A stretch of 61,072 bases of DNA from an uncultured Lachnospiraceae bacterium (lineage in GTDB: Bacteria > Bacillota > Clostridia > Lachnospirales > Lachnospiraceae), in contig CAJTTO010000025.1 of NCBI GenBank assembly GCA_910579275.1, positions 1 to 61,072 on the forward strand, given 5' to 3'. A program made the position numbers and the translations under genes. The notes beneath the pieces were generated by a model, which was not told the origin of the DNA, searched no databases, and saw only the letters and a list, made by a program, of their open reading frames with translations. This document shows positions 34,558 to 44,008 of this stretch, piece by piece (within the stretch, counting starts at the first letter, position 1; the number at the start of each line of letters is the position of its first letter).

Positions 34558-36300
34558 TCACAATATTGTCTTCTGTATTTTCCCCTCGTCCACTTTGTAT
34601 ATGATATCACACTTTTCAATCGTATTTAACCGATGTGCAATAATAACCATTGTTTTTCTGCCATGAAAACTGTTTATCGCCTCCATGACCGCCGCTTCCG
34701 TCTCGTTGTCAAGTGCCGATGTCGCCTCGTCAAACACGAGAATTTCCGGATTGTGGTAGAGCGCCCGCGCAATGCCAAGGCGCTGCCGCTGTCCGCCCGA
34801 AAGCCTGACCCCCCTGTCGCCGATTGCCGTGTCGAGTCCGTCAGGAAGCCCCTTGATAAAGTCTTTCAGCTGCGCCTCCTCGAGCGCCTGCCAGATCCTG
34901 TCGTCATCTATCTCGTCATCGGCAATGCCAAAGGCAATATTGTTCCTGACCGGCTCATCCACGAGATAAATGGACTGCGGAATGTAGCCGATCTGGGCAA
35001 GCCACGCCGGATAATTGTCAAAAATATTGACCCCGTCACACGTTATGCTTCCCTCCCTGACTTTCAGAAGACCCAGCAGGATATCCACAATGGTCGATTT
35101 GCCGGCGCCTGACGGCCCCATGATTCCGACTGACTTTCCGCTTGGAACCGTCATGTCTGCCCTGTCAAATATCAGTTTGTCCGTATTCGGATAGGCATAT
35201 ACAATATCCTTCAGCTCGATTTTGTCACAAAGCTGCATCTTCTTTGACGTGTCGGCAGGCCTTAATGTCTGGTTGTTCCTGCGGCTGATTTCATTGATGT
35301 TCATGTTTTCATACACATAGTCCAGACAAGGCCTAAAATAAGATATATCTGTCATATATGTGTTAATCCGGTTGATGCTCGGCATCATACGCATCGCCGC
35401 CACGCCGAGCGCACCGAGCATGGGAACGAGCGACAGCGCATCGTTTCCAAGAGAAATATACACAATAATATACCCGAGAATACTCGCCATAAAGACCGTC
35501 TCAATCAGTAACCGAGGGGCGTTGTTCAGCACAGCATGCCTTTTCGCGTACCCGGCGCCAATCTTTCCGCTGCTCTCATAATTGTCGGCAAAAAAGGCTT
35601 CCCTGTGCAATACCTTGACATCCTTGATGCCATAGATTGCCTGAATCCGCCACTTTGCAATGCGGGACTGGATTGTCTGATTTTTTGTTCCCAGTTTCGC
35701 CAGACGCGGCTTTAACACCTTCAGCATCAAAAACGACAGGATGCCGAACACTACAAGCAAAAAAAGCAGGAGTTTCCAGTCCGTTACAATCATTACAATG
35801 CACAGCAGAACAAATACCACGGACTCGGAGACAAGCGAAATCATCGCCATCAGGATATTGAACACATTCGGAATGTCACTGTCCGTCAGGCGGAACACCG
35901 TAGGGATATCGGCGTCAAGGTAAAACTCATACGGTCTGTTCAAAAACTCCCTGAGCACCTGACTAATCAGCTTGTTCCGGTTAAATGCGATAAAGCGGTT
36001 CTGTTCACTTGCCAGCAGGAGCAGAAATGCATTTTTCAGCGCATAGAGGATAATCAGGGCAGCCAGAAGGGGAATGATAAATCCCTGAATGTCGTCAATC
36101 CCCAGCAGATTCATCGCCCACCGGACATACTTGTTTCCCTCTGCCTTGACAGGATCTATAATCACCCACACAAGGGGCAGTACCGCCGAGACGCTTACCG
36201 TCTCAAGAATGCCCCCGATAAAAATCAGAACGCCAAGATAACATATCTGTATTTTCTGCTTTCTGTCCAAAACGTACCGCATCTTCTTAATGATGTCCAT
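34558..36300 (-). CDS. Second PglK-type ABC flippase
   Basis: A 580-residue half-transporter, paralogous to that at 7843-9600 through its whole length (N-terminal YVLDRKQKIQI, six spans, ATPase). Motifs are Walker A GPSGAGKST, GYIPQSIYLVDEPVRNNIAFG, signature LSGGQRQRLGIARALY, Walker B ILVFDEATSAL and the IIAHRLNTIEKC switch. It lies next to the SGNH/MBOAT pair at 36313-38856, as the first flippase lies near the pair at 4388-6993. Two such modules suggest either two glycans or one locus built by duplication. Substrate unknown. Confidence 0.88.
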   Translation of the reverse strand: MDIIKKMRYVLDRKQKIQICYLGVLIFIGGILETVSVSAVLPLVWVIIDPVKAEGNKYVRWAMNLLGIDDIQGFIIPLLAALIILYALKNAFLLLLASEQNRFIAFNRNKLISQVLREFLNRPYEFYLDADIPTVFRLTDSDIPNVFNILMAMISLVSESVVFVLLCIVMIVTDWKLLLFLLVVFGILSFLMLKVLKPRLAKLGTKNQTIQSRIAKWRIQAIYGIKDVKVLHREAFFADNYESSGKIGAGYAKRHAVLNNAPRLLIETVFMASILGYIIVYISLGNDALSLVPMLGALGVAAMRMMPSINRINTYMTDISYFRPCLDYVYENMNINEISRRNNQTLRPADTSKKMQLCDKIELKDIVYAYPNTDKLIFDRADMTVPSGKSVGIMGPSGAGKSTIVDILLGLLKVREGSITCDGVNIFDNYPAWLAQIGYIPQSIYLVDEPVRNNIAFGIADDEIDDDRIWQALEEAQLKDFIKGLPDGLDTAIGDRGVRLSGGQRQRLGIARALYHNPEILVFDEATSALDNETEAAVMEAINSFHGRKTMVIIAHRLNTIEKCDIIYKVDEGKIQKTIL

Positions 36301-36312
36301 GTTTTTCCTCCA

Positions 36313-37383
36313 TTATCTGTCGAAAATACTCTCGTAATCGTAATTTGAGTAGTATTCCTTTTCTTTTTCCCACCGTGCCATGTAATTTTCTTTTGTCACA
36401 AGCCCGTCACCTTCCGCAATCCACTGTAGTATCAGGGAATTTATATGCGATGCATAATGTTCCTTGTCCCTGTAATTGTCCAGATTCGTAATGACATCAT
36501 ACTTGTCGTGAAAATTGTACAGCTTCACATTTGGGCATTCCAGCAGCAGCTTTGTGGCAATCAGTTCTGCGTCTAAGTAAAAATTAATCATGCCCTCCTG
36601 ATTCATAAAATCCCACCAGCAGATGCTGTATGGCGTATAAAAAATATAGAACGTCGTATCCGGATACTGATTTACGAGTTCGACGAAATTCTGCTGTATA
36701 TTGGCCGTAACCATCTTCACATCAGTCTCGGAAAGGGGCGGCGCTTCCGGCGCCTTTTCCTCCCAGCGGTCATATGCCGCCATCACATACGGATAACCTG
36801 TCTCTTTCTCCCACGAGGAATACTCGTCGAACGTGGTACTCGGCTCACCTTTCAGCGTCATGATCAGATTGGGAATCACCCCATGATACCATATATTTTT
36901 GTTGAAAACATACGCGGCATCATTCCACGGATTATCGTCATAAAGGTATGTCGGATAGCCCTCATACTGATCGTAATCCTTATCGCGGATAATGGCGTTG
37001 GCATCCATCGTCCATATCACCGTCCTGAGCTTCTGGTTTCTTCTAAGCGCCCGCTCAAGATTCTCTGAAAGCTCCTTGTAGCCCGCACCCGAAAAAGTTT
37101 CTTTCACGGATTTTACCCCAAACAGTACATCTGCCTCACTTGTCTTAAAGTTCTGTGCCATGGAAGTGCCCGTGATAACCGCGTCATAGTCAAAATGTCT
37201 CGATATCCCATCATTGCTGTACCGCTCGTCATAAAGACGGTAAGAGACAAAAGAAAACGGCTTGTGAAAATGAAAAAACGGATCAAACACCCAGAATACT
37301 CCCAGAAGCAGAAGTATGACCGCCAAAAGCAGCACAATGCATGTAAGAAACCACTTTTTTGCATCTGATATCTTGTGCCCCAT
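36313..37383 (-). CDS. Membrane-anchored SGNH-like protein, MBOAT partner
   Basis: A 356-residue protein with one N-terminal span (about 12-34) and an outside SGNH-like domain. GTSMAQNFKTSE stands in the serine block, and DKEHYASHINSLIL carries the usual C-terminal His of such folds. The middle has WTMDANAIIR and FYIFYTPYSICWWDF. DltD-like and AlgJ-like proteins of this form work with MBOAT proteins; the MBOAT gene 37393-38856 lies nine bases upstream. It is not closely similar to the DHHW protein at 4388-5539, so the two acylation modules are not simple copies. Confidence 0.75.
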   Translation of the reverse strand: MGHKISDAKKWFLTCIVLLLAVILLLLGVFWVFDPFFHFHKPFSFVSYRLYDERYSNDGISRHFDYDAVITGTSMAQNFKTSEADVLFGVKSVKETFSGAGYKELSENLERALRRNQKLRTVIWTMDANAIIRDKDYDQYEGYPTYLYDDNPWNDAAYVFNKNIWYHGVIPNLIMTLKGEPSTTFDEYSSWEKETGYPYVMAAYDRWEEKAPEAPPLSETDVKMVTANIQQNFVELVNQYPDTTFYIFYTPYSICWWDFMNQEGMINFYLDAELIATKLLLECPNVKLYNFHDKYDVITNLDNYRDKEHYASHINSLILQWIAEGDGLVTKENYMARWEKEKEYYSNYDYESIFDR

Positions 37384-37392
37384 GCGTTCCTC

Positions 37393-38856
37393 CTAAAAAT
37401 TAAAATACAGAAACTCGCTGACCTCGGAAAGAGAAAACACACTCCATATCAGCAGCCCCACCGTCGCAGTCATTCTCCATTTCCCATATCTGCCGTCATT
37501 GACTTTCTCCTGTGTATTGCACATGCACTGGCAGACAAGTATCAGCAGCGCGCAGACAACGACAGGCAGCAGCCACGGATATGCCTGCATGACAGCTCTC
37601 CCGCCCAAACGGCTTATGAGTTTTATCTCAAAAATTCCCTGAAACGCTTCGAGCACTGCGGCGTGAATCGCCCCGTCTCCGCGTACCCCAAGGCTGCCAA
37701 TCATCTCAAGCCCCTGCTCCACAGAAGCTGCCCGGAACATGCTCCATGCGATACTGCAAAAGCAAAACGTGGCCGCCACTCTGATAACACGTGGAATTTT
37801 ACGGAGCACCTTGTCAAACAAGCGGTCAAACAGGTTTCCAATCCCATTTACAACACCCCACAGGATAAATGTCCAGTTTGCCCCATGCCAGATACCACTC
37901 ACGAGAAATACGATCAGAACATTGCAGTATGTGCGCACGGTTCCTTTCCTGCTGCCGCCCAGCGGAATGTAGACGTATTTGGTAAAAAATCTGGTGAGCG
38001 TCATATGCCATCTGTCCCAGAACTCCCTGACAGATGCCGCCTTGTACGGAGCGTTGAAATTTATCGGCAGCTCCACGTTGAACAGGAAACCGATACCGTA
38101 TGCCATATCGCAGTATCCGCTGAAATCAAAGTAAATCTGCATGGCATAGCAAATCATCACAAATACCGTGCTGACACAGTTGAGCGCACCGATATTGGCA
38201 TACCCTGCCGTCACAACCTTTGACAGGCTGTCAGCCACAAGCACCTTTTTCGCCATGCCCAGCGCAAAGGCATAAATACCCTTACACATGTTCTCGTACT
38301 GAATCCTGTGGTTTTTTGCCGCGCGAAGCTGCGGTATCAGCTCGTCATGGTATACAATCGGTCCGGCAATCAGCTGCGGAAAAAAAGAAACATACGCTGC
38401 GTACTCCAAAAGGCTGTACTGCTCGCACTCGCCGCGGTAAGAGTCAATCACATAGGACAACTGCTGGAACGTATAAAAACTGATTCCAAGCGGAAGTACC
38501 AGCCGCAAAAAATGATAATCCGTCCGAAACAGCGCATTGACGTTTTCCACAAAAAAGTCATAGTACTTAAAACAGAACAGGATTCCCAGATTCAGCAGCA
38601 GCCCCGCAGTCAGGCAAATCCTGCGGCTAAACGCCGTTTTCGCTTTTCCCATCAGAGCGACAAGCAGATAGTTGAACAAAATGCTCGCAATCAGAATCAC
38701 GAGATACCTGATATTCTGATACCCATAAAATACCATTGACATCGCAATCAGATATCCGAGCGCCGCCTTTTCCCATTTCATGTAGTGCAGCCCGTAATAC
38801 CCCGCTACCACAAGTGGAAAAAAAGCAAAAACAAAAATATAGGAATTAAAAAGCAT
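37393..38856 (-). CDS. MBOAT-family O-acyltransferase (AlgI-like), second copy
   Basis: A 487-residue membrane protein of about eleven spans. SYVIDSYRGECE, QLIAGPIVYHDELIPQL, the WHMTLTRFFTKYVYIPLGGS block and SGIWHGANWTFILWG with the invariant histidine identify the family. It would deliver acyl groups for O-acylation of a glycan outside the membrane together with the SGNH protein encoded directly downstream. Compared with the first MBOAT it keeps the same signature blocks but differs widely elsewhere. Confidence 0.93.
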   Translation of the reverse strand: MLFNSYIFVFAFFPLVVAGYYGLHYMKWEKAALGYLIAMSMVFYGYQNIRYLVILIASILFNYLLVALMGKAKTAFSRRICLTAGLLLNLGILFCFKYYDFFVENVNALFRTDYHFLRLVLPLGISFYTFQQLSYVIDSYRGECEQYSLLEYAAYVSFFPQLIAGPIVYHDELIPQLRAAKNHRIQYENMCKGIYAFALGMAKKVLVADSLSKVVTAGYANIGALNCVSTVFVMICYAMQIYFDFSGYCDMAYGIGFLFNVELPINFNAPYKAASVREFWDRWHMTLTRFFTKYVYIPLGGSRKGTVRTYCNVLIVFLVSGIWHGANWTFILWGVVNGIGNLFDRLFDKVLRKIPRVIRVAATFCFCSIAWSMFRAASVEQGLEMIGSLGVRGDGAIHAAVLEAFQGIFEIKLISRLGGRAVMQAYPWLLPVVVCALLILVCQCMCNTQEKVNDGRYGKWRMTATVGLLIWSVFSLSEVSEFLYFNF

Positions 38857-38861
38857 ACTTA

Positions 38862-39920
38862 CTAACCTCGCAGTCCATGGCGCTTCCCATGGAACTTTCC
38901 GTTTCTGAGCGGAATCACGACTTTTTCGTAAAGCCGCACGACGCCCGCATACAATGACGGTGAAAGCAGAAAGAGCCTACGCCGCATCCAGTCTCCCTTT
39001 GACACCATTCCACTGCCGTAAACCCTGTCCGTCTCGTCCCTGTCCTTTTTTATCTCGGTGACAAGCCTTGCCGCCGTTTCACGGTTTCCGCTTCCTGCGG
39101 CATCCATATAATAAAATAACAATCGTCTCTGAAAATGATAGCGGGCAAAATCAGCCATCTGCGGCGAAACCATCTCGCTGATACAGGCGATGTGTTCACG
39201 CCAGAACGGTATCTCGTCCCGAAACATCCGCTCCGCTCCTGCGGCATTCATAATGCTTCCCTCTCGGTCTATCACATAGTGGTAGAAACTGCTGTCCAGA
39301 TACACTGCCCTGTCTGCCTTGCAAAATGCGCGCGTCGTGTACAGAATGTCCTCGGAGTTCCTCCCCTTGGGAAATACCATGCCCCGTACCAGCTCCCGCG
39401 CAAAAAGCTTGCTCCACACGGAATTGTAAATGATATACGAATCATGCCCGCCGATATAGATTTTTAGAAGCTCCTCCCGCGAGAGCGGCACCACGCTGCC
39501 GCTGCCTCCCGACTCCGTCCTGTCCTTATATTCACAAAAATATCTGCACACTGCAAGACCGGCATTGTTCTCAGCACATGCGCGGTGCATCTGTTCGTAC
39601 ATATCCGGCTCAATCCAGTCATCACTGTCCACATAGCCGATATAAGCGCCTGATGCCAGCTCCAGTCCGGCGTTTCTTGCGTCGGACAGACCGCCGTTTG
39701 GCTTGTGCAGCACTTTCACGCGGCCGTCCTTGCGCGCATAGTCATCGCACAGCTGTGCGGATGCGTCCGTCGAACCATCGTCAACAAGAATGATTTCGAG
39801 ATTTTGGTACGTCTGGCGCAGAATGGACTGCATGCATCTGTCCAGAAATTTCTCGACATTATAAACCGGAACAATGACGGATATCAAATCCTTTTCACTA
39901 CTGTTCATCCAATTTTCCAT
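38862..39920 (-). CDS. GT2 glycosyltransferase, EpsJ-like
   Basis: A 352-residue protein. The GT-A domain (about 12-230) shows ISVIVPVYNVEKFLDRCM, IILVDDGSTDASAQLCDDYA, NGGLSDARNAGLELASG and YIGYVDSDDWIEPDMYEQ with its DxDD metal site. About 100 further residues with basic patches follow, ending in RNGKFHGKRHGLRG, which could sit at the membrane. EpsJ-type transferases add hexoses or hexosamines in exopolysaccharide synthesis. Start at 39920; an upstream fucosyltransferase gene ends 16 bases away. Confidence 0.92.
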   Translation of the reverse strand: MENWMNSSEKDLISVIVPVYNVEKFLDRCMQSILRQTYQNLEIILVDDGSTDASAQLCDDYARKDGRVKVLHKPNGGLSDARNAGLELASGAYIGYVDSDDWIEPDMYEQMHRACAENNAGLAVCRYFCEYKDRTESGGSGSVVPLSREELLKIYIGGHDSYIIYNSVWSKLFARELVRGMVFPKGRNSEDILYTTRAFCKADRAVYLDSSFYHYVIDREGSIMNAAGAERMFRDEIPFWREHIACISEMVSPQMADFARYHFQRRLLFYYMDAAGSGNRETAARLVTEIKKDRDETDRVYGSGMVSKGDWMRRRLFLLSPSLYAGVVRLYEKVVIPLRNGKFHGKRHGLRG

Positions 39921-39936
39921 TTGTTACTGTTCACTC

Positions 39937-40830
39937 CTACACGACTTCCCCCGCCGCATCAATTAATATCCACCCTCTCCAGTCCGCATGCACTGTCTTT
40001 GCATCAGCCACTTCGTAATTGTCATGGCGGAGCGGTCGTATGACAATCTTGCCTGCATTCTTGTTCAGCCTTGCCCCCCAGATGCTGAATGTACTGTTCG
40101 CACAGATATTGTGGCGGCAGCGGCTCATAAGCTCCATGTCATACATGCTGTCCTTTCCGGTATTCCAGTCCACGACATGCATGTTCGGCTTGTCGTAATG
40201 CTTCCTCGCATAGTCTGCATCATCCGAAAAAATATAAAAGACCGGACGCTCTACACGCTCCGCAATAAATGCCATGGCTCCCTCGTAATACGCGTCGGTG
40301 CAGATTCCCATATACCGTCTGCCGTCCGCCACCGTGAGGTAGTCCTTGCGCCGGATATGGATGCTCACCGCGTTCTGCCGTGCCATCAAGTCCGCCAGCT
40401 CCCTGTTTCGCGGATGTCCGCTTTCAGGAAAGACAATTTTTTGCTGCAGCAGGGGAATAATATCCGTATAGTAACGCTCGCACCCCCAGAAGCCGTAGAG
40501 GTACACATCATCCATGTCAAATATCTCGGGCATATACGCCGCAGTTTCCTTCACGGTTCTGTCCTTCCTGCCTGTCAGCTTACGCCGGATTCTGTCTACC
40601 GGACGCATGCCGTTGTCCAGAAACCTTTTGCGCTCCTCGGGCGTGCACACCTCATAGTCCAGCCCGAGCCATTCCAGTTCCAGACTGCGCCATTCCCGAT
40701 CGCTTTCCTGCGCCTCCTTGTATGCATACAGGTCAAGCTTCACTTCTTTGCCGAGGGACTTTAATTTTTCATATAATGCGTACTGGTAAAGCTGGTTTCC
40801 AAGCCCTCCCATAACATGTATGATTATCAT
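39937..40830 (-). CDS. GT11 alpha-1,2-fucosyltransferase (third)
   Basis: A 297-residue GT11 enzyme: IIIHVMGGLGNQLYQYALYE at the start, the GDP-fucose motif HIRRKDYLT, YIFSDDADYARKHY and the closing NSTFSIWGARLNKNAGK. All motifs expected for alpha-1,2-fucosyl transfer are intact, as in the enzyme at 21120 and unlike that at 32590. Conserved acceptor-side features do not reveal the target sugar. It is followed by the GT2 gene at 38862 and preceded by the GT39-like gene. Confidence 0.93.
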   Translation of the reverse strand: MIIIHVMGGLGNQLYQYALYEKLKSLGKEVKLDLYAYKEAQESDREWRSLELEWLGLDYEVCTPEERKRFLDNGMRPVDRIRRKLTGRKDRTVKETAAYMPEIFDMDDVYLYGFWGCERYYTDIIPLLQQKIVFPESGHPRNRELADLMARQNAVSIHIRRKDYLTVADGRRYMGICTDAYYEGAMAFIAERVERPVFYIFSDDADYARKHYDKPNMHVVDWNTGKDSMYDMELMSRCRHNICANSTFSIWGARLNKNAGKIVIRPLRHDNYEVADAKTVHADWRGWILIDAAGEVV

Positions 40831-40846
40831 ATTCCTGTCCCTTCTT

Positions 40847-42412
40847 TTAATGTTCTTCAGGCGCCGTCAGGAGAAATAGTTTTGCCGTCGTGTCCACAAC
40901 CGCTTCCACCTCATACCCGTAGTCCACCAGCGCCCTCGCCGCTGCGTCAAACTGTCCTGACACAACATAGAGCTTTGTGGGAAGCCCGTCCGTATAGACC
41001 TCATTCTCCAAAAAAGCAATCCACTCTTCCCCGGAATAATTCAGCGATTCCAGATTCTGGCTGCAATAAATGTTTTCCCACCTGTCCTCGCTGTACTCCG
41101 CGCTGTGTGTCAGATAGTACACAAACGGATATCGCTGGTGAAAATTAACATAGGTCGGCAGCTCATATCCTTTATCCGCATACCATGTCGCCACCACTGT
41201 CCGCAAGTCCATCTTTGCCCAGTGGTTGTGAATCCGCTTCACGCCGTAACAGCAAAACAGCAGCATTCCCACAATCACCACATACCGCAAGTATTTCGTC
41301 CACTTCCAGTCCTTAAGAAAATCCAGAAACTCATATATCATCAATGCAATCAGTATAAACCAGACCGGAAAAATAAAAAGATTGTACCTGTTTCCAAACC
41401 ATCCGTAGGAATAAATATTGAGCGTGGTCAGCACATAATAAATCATAAAAATGCCGATGCTGCAGTTGATAAACTGTCTTACGCACCTACGCGCTGTGCG
41501 CCGCCACACGAAAATGCCCATGACAATCAGTGCAAACAGGATTATCCAGATTGCCCAGGTCAGCTTGTCCCAGTCCCTGTCATAGTCGAGCATGCACCAC
41601 CGCAGCACCCACATCATGCTGTCAAAAAAATCCAGTATCAGATTGTTTCCTGTAATCTCAATCGGCTTGTCGATGCCGAGCGTGGATACTGCGTTTGTTG
41701 ACTGTGGAATCAGAAACAGCACGACAAGGGGAATTCCTGCCCCGGCTGCCGCGGCGATATATGACACAATCGCTGCCTTGAATGCCGCCCATTCCTTGCT
41801 TCGCGCGTAATAAAATAACAGCTGAAGCGCCATCGGAATCACCACAAATACAGCGCCATAATGCGTGTACACATCTATGACGCAAAGCGCCGTAAACCCG
41901 AGCGCCCTTTTGACTGTTACTTTCTCCAAAATCTGAAAATACAGGTAAATCGTCCAAGTAATAAACATAATCAGCATCGTATACTCGGACGCTTCCTTGA
42001 CATAATACATCAAAATATAAATGCTGGAATATATCACAACACAAAAAGCCGCCATATAGCGGTTACAGAGCTTTCTTATCACAACATAAATCCCGACTGC
42101 CGCGCCGAATGCCATCAGCACACTCGAGAAACGGTACCACCATTCGCCGTGGCTTACCTCGAGCCACAGGCAGATAAACCAGTTGTACAGCGGAGGCTGC
42201 TGCTGAATATATGCCATCCGTTCATACATCGTAGCGTACTCTGTCACGCCCCTAATCGCACCTTTTACAGGCAGGGAGCAGTAAAACTCCATCGCCTCGT
42301 CCTGCCAGATTGGCGCGTCTGTAAGCTTATACAGCGCCATAATCCAATAATAAATAAATGCCGCGCCTGCCGTAATCCACTCCGGCAGGCGTATTCTGCT
42401 CATTTTGTTCAT
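40847..42412 (-). CDS. GT39/ArnT-like membrane glycosyltransferase
   Basis: A 521-residue protein with about eleven spans. The first outside loop has APIWQDEAMEFYC, the acidic DE pair expected as catalytic base in GT39/GT83-type GT-C enzymes. QQQPPLYNWFICLWLEV matches the PPLY segment conserved in that group. The C-terminal third (about 400-521) is an outside domain containing FVYYLTHSAEYSEDRW. Such enzymes move sugars from polyprenyl phosphate to lipids, proteins or glycans on the outer face. The donor may come from the GtrB-like enzyme at 15858-16796 or the UbiA product at 49478-50437; both are inferences. Confidence 0.85.
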   Translation of the reverse strand: MNKMSRIRLPEWITAGAAFIYYWIMALYKLTDAPIWQDEAMEFYCSLPVKGAIRGVTEYATMYERMAYIQQQPPLYNWFICLWLEVSHGEWWYRFSSVLMAFGAAVGIYVVIRKLCNRYMAAFCVVIYSSIYILMYYVKEASEYTMLIMFITWTIYLYFQILEKVTVKRALGFTALCVIDVYTHYGAVFVVIPMALQLLFYYARSKEWAAFKAAIVSYIAAAAGAGIPLVVLFLIPQSTNAVSTLGIDKPIEITGNNLILDFFDSMMWVLRWCMLDYDRDWDKLTWAIWIILFALIVMGIFVWRRTARRCVRQFINCSIGIFMIYYVLTTLNIYSYGWFGNRYNLFIFPVWFILIALMIYEFLDFLKDWKWTKYLRYVVIVGMLLFCCYGVKRIHNHWAKMDLRTVVATWYADKGYELPTYVNFHQRYPFVYYLTHSAEYSEDRWENIYCSQNLESLNYSGEEWIAFLENEVYTDGLPTKLYVVSGQFDAAARALVDYGYEVEAVVDTTAKLFLLTAPEEH

Positions 42413-42442
42413 TTCATATCCCCAGTAAAAAGAGTATTCGGC

Positions 42443-42507
42443 AGCCGTTGTGCCCGAAACCTTGCATCGCTTGATGCCTGTATCAGGAAGCCAAAGGCAG
42501 AACGGCT
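42443..42507 (-). repeat. Copy 2 of a dispersed palindromic repeat
   Basis: Read on the minus strand it matches the left half of the element at 45867-46021 over about 45 bases: GTTCWGCCTTYGGCTTCCTG, then WTAC, a two- or three-base step, and GCATCAAGCSATGCAA. Its ends form their own inverted repeat (AGCCGTT 42443-42449, AACGGCT 42501-42507). The stem bases differ from copy 1 on both sides, so pairing is kept although sequence changed. It lies between the radical SAM stop (42512) and the GT39 gene start. Confidence 0.65.
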
Positions 42508-42511
42508 CCGA

Positions 42512-43960
42512 TTATTTAAAAAGATTCACTACAAGCTTCAGCCCATACTTTACATACTGCACAAAAATACCCGGCTCCTTGACGCAGTCACCCATTCTGC
42601 GGATGATGTACTTCGGTCTCAAATAAAAACCGAGCAGAATGTTCTTTCGAAGCTTCATGACCTCGTCCAGCGTCAAGTGCATGGTACCTTTTGTGCTGGA
42701 GTGGAAAAAATCGCTTCCCAGCACGGATTTTTCCAGCAGTTTTTCCTGTTTGCAAGTCTCGTACATCGGCGTTCCGTAAAAAGGAAGCGCTATCGTGACC
42801 TCGATGAAATCCGGATCCGTCTCCATGACGAGCTTTTTCGTCATAAGGATGTCCTCCTTTGTCTCCCACGGGAATCCGATAACAAAATATCCCCAGAACT
42901 TGAGTCCGACTTCCTTGCACCATCTTGCCGCCTGTCGGTTTTCCTCTACCGTAGTACCTTTGCGCATCGTCTTCAGCATCTCGTCGCTGCCAGACTCAAA
43001 GCCAAACGCGACCAAAAAGCAGCCAGCCTTTTTCATCAGCTCGAGCGTTTCCCTGCTGAGCGGCCGCACGCGCGAATTCGCCGTAAATTCAATCTTCCCA
43101 TAAATTCTTGATTGGATAATCAGCTCGCACATCTCCTTGACCCACGCCGGATTGATGGTGAACGTGTCCGCCTTAAAAAAGAAGTTGCGGATGTGGTGCT
43201 TTTCGTAGCACTCTATCATCTCGTCCAGCACATTCTGCGGACTGCGGAACCGCACGCGTTTTCCCGATATCTCGGGTGTCAGGCAGAAAACACACTGGCT
43301 TGGACACCCTCTTGCCGTCTGAATCGTCGCCATCGGCTCTTTTGTGTCCGGACGGATGTAGAGCTCATTGCGCATCAGCTCACGCGCCGGAAACGGCTGC
43401 GCGTCCAAATCGTCATCCCACACGTGGAACCGCGTGGGTACCATCACACCGTTCGCGTCCTTATATAAAATATTATTGATTTCTTCGGGCTTTCCTATTC
43501 CCTGAAAACAATAATCTGCTATCTTTCCGATACAGAAATCTATCTCTCCGCCAATCAGGTAATCCACATTGGACAGGTCGAGCATGTCAAGCATTGCCTG
43601 CTCCGGCGCATAGAACAATGCACCTTTTAACACGACAATCGGATTGTATCTCGCCTTCAGCTCGTTCACAACCTTGATATCCTCAAAAATGGTCGTGTTC
43701 GTAATGCTCATCATAATCATATCCGGCTTAAATGCATCCATGTCCCTTAACAGCGCGTCAAAGGTATCTCCCTGTGTCTGGTAATCCTGAAGCTTTACCT
43801 CGTAACCGCTTTTCATGAGAATCGCAGCAGCATATCCCAAATCATTACACGCGCGCATCGCCTGCGCGGAGCCGTCGTCAATATTCTGCTGGCAGCGATC
43901 CTCCCCTCTCTGAAAAAGCGCCCCCGGCGGATAAAACAGCAATACTCTTTTCTTACTCAT
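42512..43960 (-). CDS. B12-binding-domain radical SAM protein
   Basis: A 482-residue protein. Residues 1-150 form a Rossmann-like cobalamin-binding-type domain (RVLLFYPPGALF, DMIMMSITNTT, VDYLIGGEID) without the His-containing DxHxxG motif, as is usual for this class. The radical SAM motif CX3CX2C is C219, C223, C226 in GCPSQCVFCLTP. The rest of the barrel includes FFFKADTFTINPAWV and FGFESGSDEMLKTMRKG. Relatives methylate, cyclise or rearrange carbons; in glycan loci a sugar or lipid methylation is possible but unproven. It may act on the lipid carrier or on a deoxysugar. It is separated by 48 bases from the DUF6044 gene. Confidence 0.88.
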   Translation of the reverse strand: MSKKRVLLFYPPGALFQRGEDRCQQNIDDGSAQAMRACNDLGYAAAILMKSGYEVKLQDYQTQGDTFDALLRDMDAFKPDMIMMSITNTTIFEDIKVVNELKARYNPIVVLKGALFYAPEQAMLDMLDLSNVDYLIGGEIDFCIGKIADYCFQGIGKPEEINNILYKDANGVMVPTRFHVWDDDLDAQPFPARELMRNELYIRPDTKEPMATIQTARGCPSQCVFCLTPEISGKRVRFRSPQNVLDEMIECYEKHHIRNFFFKADTFTINPAWVKEMCELIIQSRIYGKIEFTANSRVRPLSRETLELMKKAGCFLVAFGFESGSDEMLKTMRKGTTVEENRQAARWCKEVGLKFWGYFVIGFPWETKEDILMTKKLVMETDPDFIEVTIALPFYGTPMYETCKQEKLLEKSVLGSDFFHSSTKGTMHLTLDEVMKLRKNILLGFYLRPKYIIRRMGDCVKEPGIFVQYVKYGLKLVVNLFK

Positions 43961-44008
43961 TTTGCATTCGTTTCCTTTCCACTTTTTATTCAGCCCTGAC
44001 AGCTCCTG

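Noticed and set aside
41861..43111. A 416-codon plus-strand open frame
   Set aside because: Opposite the GT39-like and radical SAM genes, low-complexity basic composition; a shadow frame.
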